NCBI RefSeq assembly: GCF_900102525.1
Contig: NZ_FNBZ01000014.1
Location: 1-36,444 of the forward strand
DNA length: 36,444 nucleotides
Direction of reading: 5' to 3'
Source: Allobosea robiniae
GTDB taxonomy: Bacteria > Pseudomonadota > Alphaproteobacteria > Rhizobiales > Beijerinckiaceae
Below are positions 6,470-14,996 of the stretch, in pieces (within the stretch, counting starts at the first letter, position 1; each line of letters opens with the position of its first letter). The notes beneath the pieces are model-generated. The model was not told the origin of the DNA. It was given only the letters and a program-made list of their open reading frames with translations, and did not search any database. Made by a program: the position numbers and the translations under genes.

Positions 6470-9094
6470 ATGGCCGTCGAACGCTACAATCCGAAAGAGT
6501 CCGAGCCGAAATGGCGCACCGTCTGGGAGGAGCGCAAGCTTTTCGAGACGAAGAACGACGACACCCGGCCGAGCTATTACGTCCTTGAGATGTTTCCCTA
6601 TCCGTCGGGCCGCATCCATATGGGCCATGTCCGCAACTATGCGATGGGCGACGTGGTCGCGCGCTACAAGCGCGCCAAGGGTTTTTCGGTGCTGCATCCG
6701 ATGGGCTGGGACGCTTTCGGCCTGCCGGCCGAGAACGCCGCCAAACAGAAGAAGGTCCATCCGCGCGAGTGGACCTATGAGAACATCGCGACGATGCGCA
6801 AGCAGCTCAAGTCGATGGGCCTGTCGCTCGACTGGAGCCGCGAGCTCGCGACCTGCGACCCCAGCTATTATCGCCACCAGCAGAAGATGTTCCTGGACTT
6901 CCTGAAGGCCGGGCTGGTCGACCGCAAGACGGCCAAGGTCAACTGGGACCCGGTCGACGAGACCGTGCTGGCGAACGAGCAGGTCATCGACGGCCGCGGC
7001 TGGCGCTCGGGCGCATTGGTCGAGATCCGCGAACTGACCCAGTGGTTCTTCAAGATCACTGAATACGGCCAGGAACTGAACGACGCGCTCGACGGCCTGA
7101 GCCGCTGGCCAGAAAAGGTCCGGCTGATGCAGAAGAACTGGATCGGCCGCTCGGAAGGTCTGCTGGTTCGTTTCGCTCTCGAATCGAACGGGGCCGGGCA
7201 GGACGAGGTCGAAGTCTACACGACCCGCCCGGACACGCTGTTCGGCGCCAAATTCGTCGCCATCGCGCCCGATCACCCGATCGCCAGGTCGATCGCGGCG
7301 AAGAGCCCGTCGCTGCAGGCCTTCATCGACGAGTGCAAGCGCACCGGCACGGCGCAGGAAGCGATCGACAAGGCCGAGAAGCTCGGCTTCGACACCGGCC
7401 TGCGCGCTGTCCATCCGCTCGATCCGAACTGGACGCTGCCGGTCTATGTCGCGAACTTCGTCCTGATGGAATACGGCACGGGCGCCATCTTCGGCTGCCC
7501 GGCGCATGACCAGCGCGACCTCGACTTCGTCAACAAGTACGGTCTCGGCAATATTCCGGTTGTCGCGCCCGATGGCACCGATCCAGCGAGCTTCGTCATC
7601 ACCGACACCGCCTATGACGGCGACGGCCGGATGATCAATTCCCGCTTCCTCGACGGCCTGACCATCGCGGAAGCCAAGGAAGAGATCGCCCGCCGGCTTG
7701 AAGGCGAAACCCGCGGCAACCGGCCGGTCGGCCAGCGCAAGGTCAATTTCCGCCTGCGCGACTGGGGCATCTCGCGCCAGCGCTACTGGGGCTGCCCGAT
7801 CCCGGTCATCCACTGTTCCGCCTGCGGAACGGTGCCGGTTCCGGATGCCGAGCTGCCGGTCACGCTGCCGGACGATGTTTCCTTCGAGAAGCCCGGCAAC
7901 CCGCTCGACCATCATCCGAGCTGGAAGCATGTCGCCTGTCCGCAATGCGGCAAGGATGCCCGCCGCGAGACGGACACGATGGACACCTTCGTCGATTCGT
8001 CCTGGTATTTTGCCCGCTTCACCGATCCGTGGCGCACTGAGAGCCCGACCGACCGCAAGGCGGTGGATCGCTTCCTGCCGGTCGACCAGTATATCGGCGG
8101 CGTCGAGCACGCGATCCTGCACCTGCTCTATTCGCGCTTCTTCACCCGCGCGATGAAGAAGACCGGCCATGCCGGGCTGGACGAGCCCTTCGCCGGCCTG
8201 TTCACGCAAGGCATGGTCGTGCACGAGACCTATCGTGCCGCCAATGGCGATTGGGTCGAGCCGGGCAATGTCCGCATCGAGGTTTCCGGCACCGACCGGC
8301 GCGGCTTCGACGTCGACACCGGCGCGCCGATCGAAATCGGCTCGATCGAGAAGATGTCGAAGTCCAAGAAGAACGTCGTGGACCCCGACGACATCATCGC
8401 CTCCTACGGCGCCGATACCGCCCGCTGGTTCATGCTCTCGGATTCGCCGCCGGATCGCGATGTGATCTGGACGGACGAGGGCGTGCAGGGCGCCGCCCGC
8501 TTCGTCCAGCGTCTCTGGCGCATGGTTGCGGAGATCGCGGAGCGCACCGGCGGCAAGGCCGGCAAGCCCGCCGCGATCGGCGACGGCGCGCTGGCGCTGC
8601 GCAAGGCAAGCCACCGCGCGCTCGACGCGGTCGGCGCCGATATCGAGCGGCTCGGCTTCAATCGTTGCGTCGCGCATATCTACACGCTGACCAACGCCAT
8701 CGGTAAGGCGCTGGACGGTGCGGCCGAGAAGCCCGAGCTCGATGCCGATATCGCCTTCGCGCTCCTTGAGGCTGCCACGATCATCACCCAGCTTGTGGCG
8801 CCGATGATGCCGCATCTGGCCGAGGAATGCTGGCATGTGCTGGGCCTGCAGGGCCTTGCCGGCGAGGCTTCCTGGCCGGAGGTCGATCCGGCGCTGTTGA
8901 AGGACAATCAGCTTACCCTGCCGGTCCAGATCAACGGCAAGAAGCGTGCGGAAGTGACCGTGGCCGCCGATGCCGATACAGTGGCCGTGGAAGCGGCCGT
9001 GCACGCCAGCGAGGCCGTTCAGCGGGCCCTCGAGGGACGTGCGACCCGCAAGATCATCGTGGTTCCCGGGAGAATCGTGAATGTCGTCGTCTGA
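6470..9094 (+). CDS. leuS: Leucine--tRNA ligase
   Basis: Class I aminoacyl-tRNA synthetase, 874 residues, charging tRNA-Leu in the cytoplasm. The start at 6470 gives the family N-terminus MAVERYNPKESEPKW; the frame extends to 6380 without similarity. Visible parts: the HIGH-type motif YPSGRIHMGHVRNY (residues 50-53), the CP1 editing domain with YTTRPDTLFGAKFVA and VYVANFVLMEYGTGAIFGCP, a zinc-like cluster HCSACGTVP with CPQCGK, the leucine-specific region VDSSWYFARF, the KMSKS motif at about 628-632 (EKMSKSKKNVVDP), and the C-terminal anticodon-binding helices. Length is normal for the family. The stop overlaps the lptE start by 14 bases, so leuS, lptE and holA form one operon. Confidence 0.98.
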   Translation: MAVERYNPKESEPKWRTVWEERKLFETKNDDTRPSYYVLEMFPYPSGRIHMGHVRNYAMGDVVARYKRAKGFSVLHPMGWDAFGLPAENAAKQKKVHPREWTYENIATMRKQLKSMGLSLDWSRELATCDPSYYRHQQKMFLDFLKAGLVDRKTAKVNWDPVDETVLANEQVIDGRGWRSGALVEIRELTQWFFKITEYGQELNDALDGLSRWPEKVRLMQKNWIGRSEGLLVRFALESNGAGQDEVEVYTTRPDTLFGAKFVAIAPDHPIARSIAAKSPSLQAFIDECKRTGTAQEAIDKAEKLGFDTGLRAVHPLDPNWTLPVYVANFVLMEYGTGAIFGCPAHDQRDLDFVNKYGLGNIPVVAPDGTDPASFVITDTAYDGDGRMINSRFLDGLTIAEAKEEIARRLEGETRGNRPVGQRKVNFRLRDWGISRQRYWGCPIPVIHCSACGTVPVPDAELPVTLPDDVSFEKPGNPLDHHPSWKHVACPQCGKDARRETDTMDTFVDSSWYFARFTDPWRTESPTDRKAVDRFLPVDQYIGGVEHAILHLLYSRFFTRAMKKTGHAGLDEPFAGLFTQGMVVHETYRAANGDWVEPGNVRIEVSGTDRRGFDVDTGAPIEIGSIEKMSKSKKNVVDPDDIIASYGADTARWFMLSDSPPDRDVIWTDEGVQGAARFVQRLWRMVAEIAERTGGKAGKPAAIGDGALALRKASHRALDAVGADIERLGFNRCVAHIYTLTNAIGKALDGAAEKPELDADIAFALLEAATIITQLVAPMMPHLAEECWHVLGLQGLAGEASWPEVDPALLKDNQLTLPVQINGKKRAEVTVAADADTVAVEAAVHASEAVQRALEGRATRKIIVVPGRIVNVVV

Positions 9095-9614
9095 AGCCGC
9101 TCTCTCCCGCCGCTTCCTGCTCGCGGCCGTGCTGACGGTCGCGGGCCTTGCCGGCGGCTGTTTCCAGCCGCTCTATTCCGACTACACCACCAGTACGATG
9201 GGCGGCAGCGTCAAGACGGCGCTGCGCGGCATCGAAATCCCCGAGATCAAGGGCCTGATCGGCCATTATTTCCGCAACGAACTGGTCTTCGAGCTCGACG
9301 GCAGCGGCGAGCCGGACGCACAGAAGACCGCGAAGCTCGAGGCAGCGATATCCGAATCGGTCCAGGTCGTCACAGTCGACTACGCCAATGGCCGCGCCGA
9401 TTCGGCCGTGCTGGTGGCGACCGCGACCTGGAAGCTCACCCGGAACGGCACCGCCGAGGTCCTCGCCTCCGGCACGAACTCCGTCCGCGTTCCCTATGAG
9501 CGGTCCTCGCAGCGCTTCGCCACCGTGCGCGCGGCGCGCGATGCACAGGTTCGCGCGGCGAAGAACCTCGCCACCATCGTCCGGGGCCAGATCGCCGCCG
9601 ACCTCACCTCCTGA
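9081..9614 (+). CDS. lptE: LPS-assembly lipoprotein LptE
   Basis: Outer-membrane lipoprotein of 177 residues that plugs the LptD barrel through which lipopolysaccharide reaches the cell surface. The N-terminus is a lipoprotein signal: two Arg (ALSRRF), a hydrophobic stretch (LLAAVLTVAGL) and the lipobox AGGC with the acylated Cys27, followed by FQPLYSD, which is typical of alphaproteobacterial LptE (GFQPLYG-like). The remainder (ALRGIEIPEIKG, YFRNELVF, NYxx-like SVRVPYERSSQRFATVRAAR) agrees with the family despite low overall conservation. It lies between leuS and holA, the same order as in E. coli (leuS-lptE-holA), which supports the call strongly. Confidence 0.92.
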   Translation: MSSSEAALSRRFLLAAVLTVAGLAGGCFQPLYSDYTTSTMGGSVKTALRGIEIPEIKGLIGHYFRNELVFELDGSGEPDAQKTAKLEAAISESVQVVTVDYANGRADSAVLVATATWKLTRNGTAEVLASGTNSVRVPYERSSQRFATVRAARDAQVRAAKNLATIVRGQIAADLTS

Positions 9615-9620
9615 CGCGCC

Positions 9621-10649
9621 ATGGTTGCGATCAAGGCGCACGAGGCCGAGCGCAGCCTCGCACGACTCGATCCCGCCTGGCGGCTGATCCTGATCTACGG
9701 CCCCGATGCCGGCCTCGTCTCGGAACGTGCGGCAGGCCTCGCCCGGGCCAGCGTCGATGACCCTCAGGACGCTTTCCAGCTCGTCAGGATGGACGGCGAC
9801 GCCGTCGCTTCCGATCCGCTGAAGCTCGCCGACGAGGCCAACACGATCGGCCTTTTCGGCGGCCGTCGTGCCATCCGCGTCTCGCCAACCTCGAAGCCAT
9901 TGCTGCCCGCCCTGGCGCCGCTGCTGGCCACGCCCTCGCAGGATGCGCTGGTCATCGTCGAAGCCGGCGATCTGCAGCGCAACAACCCCGTCCGCACCGC
10001 TTGCGAAAAGGCCAAGACGGCACTCGCCGTGCCCTGTTATGGCGATGCAGCGCGCGACCTCGGCTCGATCATCGACGACATGGTCCGCGGGGCCGGCAAG
10101 TCGATCGACCGGACGACGCGCGACCACCTGACGGGACTGCTCGGCGGCGACCGCCAGACCTCGCGCCGCGAGATCGAGAAGTTGCTGCTCTATGTCGGCA
10201 CGGACCCGGCCGTTCAGGTCGAGCATGTCGATGCCATCGTCGGCGACACCGCGCAGCGGGAGCAGGCGATGCTGGTCGATGCGGTTTTCGCGGGAAAGCT
10301 GCCGGTGCTCGACCTCGCCCAGGCCAAGCTCAGCAGCGAGGGGCTGGACCCGGGCGTGATGCTCGGCGCCGTCCTGCGGCAGGCCATCACGCTGCTGAAG
10401 GCCCGCCAGAGCATCGATGCCGGGCGCGGCGTCCGGGATGTCGTCGCGACGATGCGCCTGCCCTATCCGCGTATCGCAACCACGGAAGCCGCGCTGAACG
10501 CCTGGACGAGCGCCAAACTGAGCGAGGCCGTCGGTCTGCTGGGCAATGCGGTGCTGGCAACACGACAGAATGCCGAGATGGGTCGGGCCGTCGCGACCCG
10601 CGCCCTCTGGACACTGGCCCGGCTCGGGCGTGCCGCTAGAGCGGAGTAG
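9621..10649 (+). CDS. holA: DNA polymerase III delta subunit
   Basis: 342-residue clamp-loader subunit that opens the beta sliding clamp. Its AAA+-like fold lacks a working P-loop, as expected for delta. Recognisable stretches are the N-terminal WRLILIYGPDAGLVSERAAG, PLKLADEANTIGLFGGRRAI, the LVIVEAGDLQRNNPVR strand, LGGDRQTSRREIEKL and the C-terminal collar region ARQSIDAGRGVRDVV. Starts 6 bases after lptE and ends one base before the stop codon of the convergent parB gene. Together with dnaQ at 23.3 kb, two replisome subunits lie near the probable origin. No ribosome-binding site stands out, consistent with translational coupling. Confidence 0.92.
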   Translation: MVAIKAHEAERSLARLDPAWRLILIYGPDAGLVSERAAGLARASVDDPQDAFQLVRMDGDAVASDPLKLADEANTIGLFGGRRAIRVSPTSKPLLPALAPLLATPSQDALVIVEAGDLQRNNPVRTACEKAKTALAVPCYGDAARDLGSIIDDMVRGAGKSIDRTTRDHLTGLLGGDRQTSRREIEKLLLYVGTDPAVQVEHVDAIVGDTAQREQAMLVDAVFAGKLPVLDLAQAKLSSEGLDPGVMLGAVLRQAITLLKARQSIDAGRGVRDVVATMRLPYPRIATTEAALNAWTSAKLSEAVGLLGNAVLATRQNAEMGRAVATRALWTLARLGRAARAE

Positions 10650-10650
10650 C

Positions 10651-11532
10651 TCAGGACTTCAAGCGATGGCAGAGCGCGTCGAGCTGTTCGAGCGTCTTGT
10701 AGCCGATCTTGATCTCGCCCGCGCCGTTCGCCCGATGCCCGATCGAGACGGATAGGCCGAGCGCCTCCTCCAGCGCCTTCTCCAGGGCCCGCGTATCCGG
10801 GTCCTTCACAGCCTTCGGCTTGCTCGGCACGGCACTCTTGGTCTCGCCGCGCGCCTCTTCCTGCACGATACGCTCGATATCGCGAACGCTCAGACCGTCC
10901 TCGATGATCTTCTGCGCCATGAATTCCGGGTCCGAAACGGACAGGAGCGCACGGGCATGGCCGGCCGACACCGCGCCCTCGCTAACCAGCTTGCGCACCG
11001 GCTCGGGCAGCTTCGACAGGCGCAGGGTGTTGGCGACATGGCTGCGGCTCTTGCCGATCACGCGCGCCAGGTCGTTCTGCGTATAGTTGAATTCGGCGAT
11101 CAGCCTCTCATAGCCGGCCGCTTCCTCGATCGCGTTGAGATCGGTGCGCTGCACATTCTCGACGATGGCGATCTCCAGCGCCTCGCGATCATCGGCCTCG
11201 ACCAGAATAACCGGAACGTCGTGCAATTCAGCCCGCTGCGCCGCACGCCAGCGGCGCTCGCCGGCAATGATCTCGTAAGCGTCCATCATTCCGGGAATGG
11301 AACGAACGATGATAGGCTGCAGGATGCCGCGCTCGCGGATCGAGGCCGTCAGATCATCAAGATCCACTTCCACGAAATTGCGGCGCGGATTGCGGGCGCT
11401 CGGCCGCAGGAATTCGACGGGAACGCGGCGCTGCCCGCGCGCCCGCTCGATCGCCCCGATCTCGTCGCCGACATCGCCGATCAGCGCCGCCAGACCGCGG
11501 CCAAGGCGGGAACGCCCCTGTTCTTCGGCCAT
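10651..11532 (-). CDS. parB: Chromosome-partitioning protein ParB (parS-binding CTPase clamp)
   Basis: 293-residue protein that loads at parS, uses CTP to close as a sliding clamp and recruits SMC. The start at 11532 gives MAEEQGRSRLGRGLAALIGD, the usual alphaproteobacterial N-terminus with the Arg-containing ParA-stimulating LGRGL segment. It has GAGG-like spacing (GAGG then ATGGCG) before the ATG; further starts at 11538, 11544 and TTG 11547 are in frame. Visible motifs: GERRWRAAQR (CTP binding, 91-100), AIVENVQRTDLN, the HTH region YTQNDLARVIGKSRSHVANT, LRLSKLPEPV, and the C-terminal dimer domain IGYKTLEQLDALCHRL. Follows parA by 31 bases. A perfect parS is 1.4 kb upstream, inside rsmG. 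Confidence 0.97.
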   Translation of the reverse strand: MAEEQGRSRLGRGLAALIGDVGDEIGAIERARGQRRVPVEFLRPSARNPRRNFVEVDLDDLTASIRERGILQPIIVRSIPGMMDAYEIIAGERRWRAAQRAELHDVPVILVEADDREALEIAIVENVQRTDLNAIEEAAGYERLIAEFNYTQNDLARVIGKSRSHVANTLRLSKLPEPVRKLVSEGAVSAGHARALLSVSDPEFMAQKIIEDGLSVRDIERIVQEEARGETKSAVPSKPKAVKDPDTRALEKALEEALGLSVSIGHRANGAGEIKIGYKTLEQLDALCHRLKS

Positions 11533-11563
11533 CGCCATCCTCATCAATCTCTAACTTGTAAAC

Positions 11564-12394
11564 TCAGGCCGCGGCCCGCAAAGCGCGCTCGCGCTTGATC
11601 ACTTCCGAAGCCAGTCGCAGATAGGCCTGCGATCCCGAGCAGCGCAGATCGTAGAGCAGCGCCGGCTTGCCATAGGACGGCGCCTCGGAGATCCGCACAT
11701 TGCGAGGGATCACGGTCTCATAGACCTTGTCGCCCAGGAAGCTCTTCACATCCGCCATAACCTGACCCGACAGGTTGTTGCGGGGATCGAACATCGTCAG
11801 CACGACGCCCTGGATGATCAGGCGCGGATTGAGGCCGGCCTTGACCTGCTCAACCGTCTTGAGCAGCTGGCTCAGGCCTTCCAGCGCGAAGAATTCGCAT
11901 TGCAGCGGCACCAGCACCGCATCCGAAGCCGTCATCGCGTTGATGGTGATCAAGCTGAGCGAGGGCGGGCAATCGATCAGGATATAGGTCAGGTCCTGGC
12001 AGCGCTGGTCGTAGACCAGTTCGTCGATCGCATTCTTGAGGCGATGCGCGCGGTCCTTGGAGGAGGCGATCTCGAGTTCGACGCCAAGCAGATCGAGCGT
12101 CGAGGGCGCCAGTGACAGGCCGGGAACCGCCGTCGGCTGCAAAGCCTGCCCGAGCCCGACATCGCCGCAGAGCACGTCATAGGTCGAGGATTTGCGGTTA
12201 CGGCGGTCGACGCCAAGCCCCGTTGAAGCGTTTCCCTGCGGATCGAGATCGACGATCAGCACCTTCTCGCCGATGGCCGCCAGGGCCGTGCCGAGATTGA
12301 TCGCCGTCGTCGTCTTGCCGACCCCGCCCTTCTGATTCGCGAGCGCGATCACGCGCGGGCGGCGCGGTGTCGTCACGGATGTGAGCTCAGTCAT
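11564..12394 (-). CDS. parA: Chromosome-partitioning ATPase ParA
   Basis: 276-residue deviant-Walker ATPase that binds DNA nonspecifically as an ATP dimer and pulls the ParB-parS complex to the opposite cell pole. The deviant Walker A motif KGGVGKTTT is at 22-30, with the signature Lys22 and Lys27. Other motifs: LIVDLDPQGNASTGLG, LIDCPPSLSLITINAM, VPLQCEFFALEGLSQL and VVLTMFDPRNNLS, plus the conserved VIPRNVRISEAPSYGKP near the C-terminus. The start ATG overlaps the rsmG stop (ATGA), so translation is likely coupled. The mnmG-rsmG-parA-parB order is the classical origin-proximal arrangement. Confidence 0.97.
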   Translation of the reverse strand: MTELTSVTTPRRPRVIALANQKGGVGKTTTAINLGTALAAIGEKVLIVDLDPQGNASTGLGVDRRNRKSSTYDVLCGDVGLGQALQPTAVPGLSLAPSTLDLLGVELEIASSKDRAHRLKNAIDELVYDQRCQDLTYILIDCPPSLSLITINAMTASDAVLVPLQCEFFALEGLSQLLKTVEQVKAGLNPRLIIQGVVLTMFDPRNNLSGQVMADVKSFLGDKVYETVIPRNVRISEAPSYGKPALLYDLRCSGSQAYLRLASEVIKRERALRAAA

Positions 12395-13038
12395 CGATCG
12401 GCTCGTCTCTCGGCCGAGCGCACCACCAGGATTCGCGCGGCATCATCAGTCACGGAGGAAACCGTTGTCGCCTGAATCTTCCAATATCTGGCTGAGTCGG
12501 TCAATTCCGCATCTAGATGTTGTCCCTTGGGAAAGAGACCGAGCGTGCCGGTTCTCAACAGCTCTTCGCACCAGCCGAGCAATTGGGGCAGGGGAGCCAG
12601 CGCGCGGGCCGTCACCACATCGACCTTGCCGGTGAAATCCCCGATCACATCTTCGATACGGGCCGCATGGACTTTGACCGGAGCGCCGGTGATGCGGGCG
12701 GCATGGCGCAGAAACGCACATTTCCGGGCATTGCTCTCGACCAGGTCGATCTGGCCCTTGCCCTGCTCGGCCAGGCAGATGCCGATCACCAGCCCTGGAA
12801 AACCGCCGCCGGAGCCGAGATCCAGCCAGCGCTCGCGCCCCTCGGCCAATCCGAAGATCTGCAGCGAATCCGCGATATGCCGCGTCCAGACCTCGGCGAG
12901 CGTCGCCGAGGAGACGAGGTTTTTCGCGGCCTGCCAGCGTCCGAGCTCCGCCACCAGAAGCGCCAGGCGCTCCTCTGTTTCACGTGAAACAGGCGTCAAG
13001 CGCAAAGCGCGTTGCCTGTCGTCCTTATCAACAGTCAC
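12391..13038 (-). CDS. rsmG: 16S rRNA (guanine527-N7)-methyltransferase RsmG
   Basis: 215-residue SAM-dependent methyltransferase (GidB) that methylates G527 of 16S rRNA; loss gives low-level streptomycin resistance in other bacteria. The SAM-binding loop is WLDLGSGGGFPGLVIGI; downstream are VESNARKCAFLRHAAR, VTARALAPLPQLL and LFPKGQHLD. Translation begins at GTG 13038, which overlaps the mnmG stop by 4 bases (GTGA), and ends overlapping the parA ATG. The codons for residues PVSRETEE carry a perfect parS palindrome, a placement also known in Bacillus and Caulobacter relatives. The last residues (RSAERRADR) are basic and likely flexible. Confidence 0.95.
   Translation of the reverse strand: MTVDKDDRQRALRLTPVSRETEERLALLVAELGRWQAAKNLVSSATLAEVWTRHIADSLQIFGLAEGRERWLDLGSGGGFPGLVIGICLAEQGKGQIDLVESNARKCAFLRHAARITGAPVKVHAARIEDVIGDFTGKVDVVTARALAPLPQLLGWCEELLRTGTLGLFPKGQHLDAELTDSARYWKIQATTVSSVTDDAARILVVRSAERRADR
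12976..12991. promoter_or_regulatory. parS centromere site
   Basis: The sequence TGTTTCACGTGAAACA is a perfect 16-bp palindrome and equals the bacterial parS consensus bound by ParB. It is embedded in the rsmG coding sequence (codons for VSRET) and lies 1.4 kb upstream of parB. It is about 7.1 kb from the probable origin, similar to the distance reported in Caulobacter. Confidence 0.95.
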
Positions 13039-14921
13039 GTCGAGCCTGTGGAAAACGCAGCGGCACGGCCCTTCCGGGCATGGACCGCCAGCAGGGTCAG
13101 GGCGGCCGGCGTCATCCCCTCGATCCGGCCCGCCTGGGCCAGGTCGGCGGGGCGCTGGGCCGCCAGCTTGAGCTTCAGTTCGTTCGACAGACCCGAAATC
13201 GCATCGAGATCGAGATCGGCCGGAACCTTCAGGGACTGGTCGCGGCGATAGGCCTGGATCTCGGCCGCCTGCCGGTCGAGATAGACGGAATAGACCGCAT
13301 CCGCCGTTACCCGCGCCACGACCGGAGCGGGATAGTCGGTCAGCTCCGGCCAGACCGAAGACAGCTGCTCGAACGTGACATCCGGATAGGACAAGATCTG
13401 ATAAGCGCTGCGCCGTGAACCATCGTGATTAAGCTGCAGCCCGACAGCTTGCGCCTGCTGCGGCGTCAGCGAGAGGCCTTTCAGCGTCTCGCGCAGCGCC
13501 GAGATGTCCCGATTGCGCGCTTCTAAAGCCGACTGCCGGGCTGACCCGACGATGCCAAGCTGCAAGCCTAGCGGCGTCAATCGTTCATCGGCATTGTCGA
13601 CGCGCAAAGATAGGCGGAATTCCGCCCGCGAGGTAAACATTCGATACGGCTCCGTAACGCCATGCGTCACGAGATCGTCGACGAGCACGCCGATATAGGA
13701 TTGCGTCCGATCGAACACAGCTGGCTCCGCCCCGCCAGCCATGCGCGCGGCATTGAGGCCGGCCAGCAAGCCCTGCGCGCCAGCCTCCTCATAGCCTGTC
13801 GTGCCGTTGATCTGGCCGGCGAGGAACAGCCCCGCGATCGCTCGCGTCTCCAGCGTGTTCTTCAAGGCGCGCGGATCGACGAAATCATACTCGATCGCGT
13901 ATCCCGGCCGCAGCATCGCGGCCCGTTCGAGGCCGGGTATCGTCTTCAGCAGGTCGAGCTGGACGTCTTCGGGAAGCGAAGTCGAAATGCCGTTCGGATA
14001 GACCGTGTCGTCGTCGAGCCCCTCGGGTTCGAGGAAGATCTGATGGCCATCGCGGTCCCCGAAGCGCCCGACCTTGTCCTCGATCGACGGACAATAGCGC
14101 GGCCCCCGCCCCTCGATCTGGCCGGAGAACATCGGTGCGCGATGCAGATTGGCCCGGATGAGATCGTGGCTCGCCAGCGTCGTGCGCGTGATCCCGCATG
14201 AAATCTGCGGATTAGTTATCGCGGTCGTCAGCGCCGAAAACGGCTCGGGCGGCTCATCGCCGGGCTGCATCTCGAGCGCGGCCCAATCGATGCTGCGCCC
14301 GTCAAGGCGGGGCGGGGTGCCGGTCTTCAGGCGCCCAAGCGGAAAGCCATGGCGCTCCAGCGTCGCGGAAAGGCCGAGCGAAGGCGCCTCGTCAACGCGC
14401 CCGGCCGGAATTCGCGTCTCGCCGATATGGATAAGGCCGCGGAGGAAGGTGCCGGTCGTCAGCACGACCGTTCCGGTTACGAATCGACGACCATCCGCCA
14501 GGACCACGCCGACAACGCGGCCAGCTTCCACCTCCAGGTCAAAAACCTCGCCGGCGACGATGTCGAGATTGGATTGCGCCGCCAGCAGGTCCTGCACCGC
14601 CTGCCGATAGAGCTTGCGATCCGCCTGGGCGCGGGGACCCCGAACAGCCGGGCCCTTCCGGCGATTGAGCATGCGGAACTGGATACCGCCCAGATCGGCC
14701 GCCCGCGCCATGATGCCGTCGAGCGCGTCGATCTCGCGAACGAGATGTCCCTTGCCGAGCCCGCCGATGGCGGGGTTGCAGGACATGACTCCGATGGTTT
14801 CCGGCTTGTGCGTCACCAGGGCCGTGCGCGCACCGTAGCGCGCCGCAGAGGCGGCGGCTTCGGCTCCGGCATGACCGCCGCCGACGACGATCACGTCGTA
14901 ATGCTGCCGATGAGTTGACAT
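13035..14921 (-). CDS. mnmG: tRNA uridine-5-carboxymethylaminomethyl(34) synthesis enzyme MnmG (GidA)
   Basis: 628-residue FAD- and NADH-dependent protein that, with MnmE, modifies the wobble uridine (U34) of several tRNAs and so stabilises reading of codons ending in A or G. The FAD-binding motif VVGGGHAGAEAA is at about 12-23. Family signatures are CNPAIGGLGKGHLVREIDAL, GIQFRMLNRRKGPAVRGPRA, TGTFLRGLIHIG, GRLKTGTPPRLD and, near residues 365-390, FLAGQINGTTGYEEAGAQG; TSRAEFRLSLRVDNADERLT follows in the C-terminal part. Length is standard (620-630). mnmE lies 75 bases upstream on the same strand, so the two partner subunits are adjacent. Confidence 0.98.
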   Translation of the reverse strand: MSTHRQHYDVIVVGGGHAGAEAAASAARYGARTALVTHKPETIGVMSCNPAIGGLGKGHLVREIDALDGIMARAADLGGIQFRMLNRRKGPAVRGPRAQADRKLYRQAVQDLLAAQSNLDIVAGEVFDLEVEAGRVVGVVLADGRRFVTGTVVLTTGTFLRGLIHIGETRIPAGRVDEAPSLGLSATLERHGFPLGRLKTGTPPRLDGRSIDWAALEMQPGDEPPEPFSALTTAITNPQISCGITRTTLASHDLIRANLHRAPMFSGQIEGRGPRYCPSIEDKVGRFGDRDGHQIFLEPEGLDDDTVYPNGISTSLPEDVQLDLLKTIPGLERAAMLRPGYAIEYDFVDPRALKNTLETRAIAGLFLAGQINGTTGYEEAGAQGLLAGLNAARMAGGAEPAVFDRTQSYIGVLVDDLVTHGVTEPYRMFTSRAEFRLSLRVDNADERLTPLGLQLGIVGSARQSALEARNRDISALRETLKGLSLTPQQAQAVGLQLNHDGSRRSAYQILSYPDVTFEQLSSVWPELTDYPAPVVARVTADAVYSVYLDRQAAEIQAYRRDQSLKVPADLDLDAISGLSNELKLKLAAQRPADLAQAGRIEGMTPAALTLLAVHARKGRAAAFSTGST

Positions 14922-14996
14922 GCGATTTCGCTAGCGAAGCCCGGCGGGCGGGTCAACGACAATCGCGGAAAGCGCACGCCGATCCCTGCCGCCGCC

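Noticed and set aside
6410..9004. 864-codon minus-strand frame over leuS
   Set aside because: Antisense artefact of leuS with no domain; leuS has all its motifs in the plus frame.
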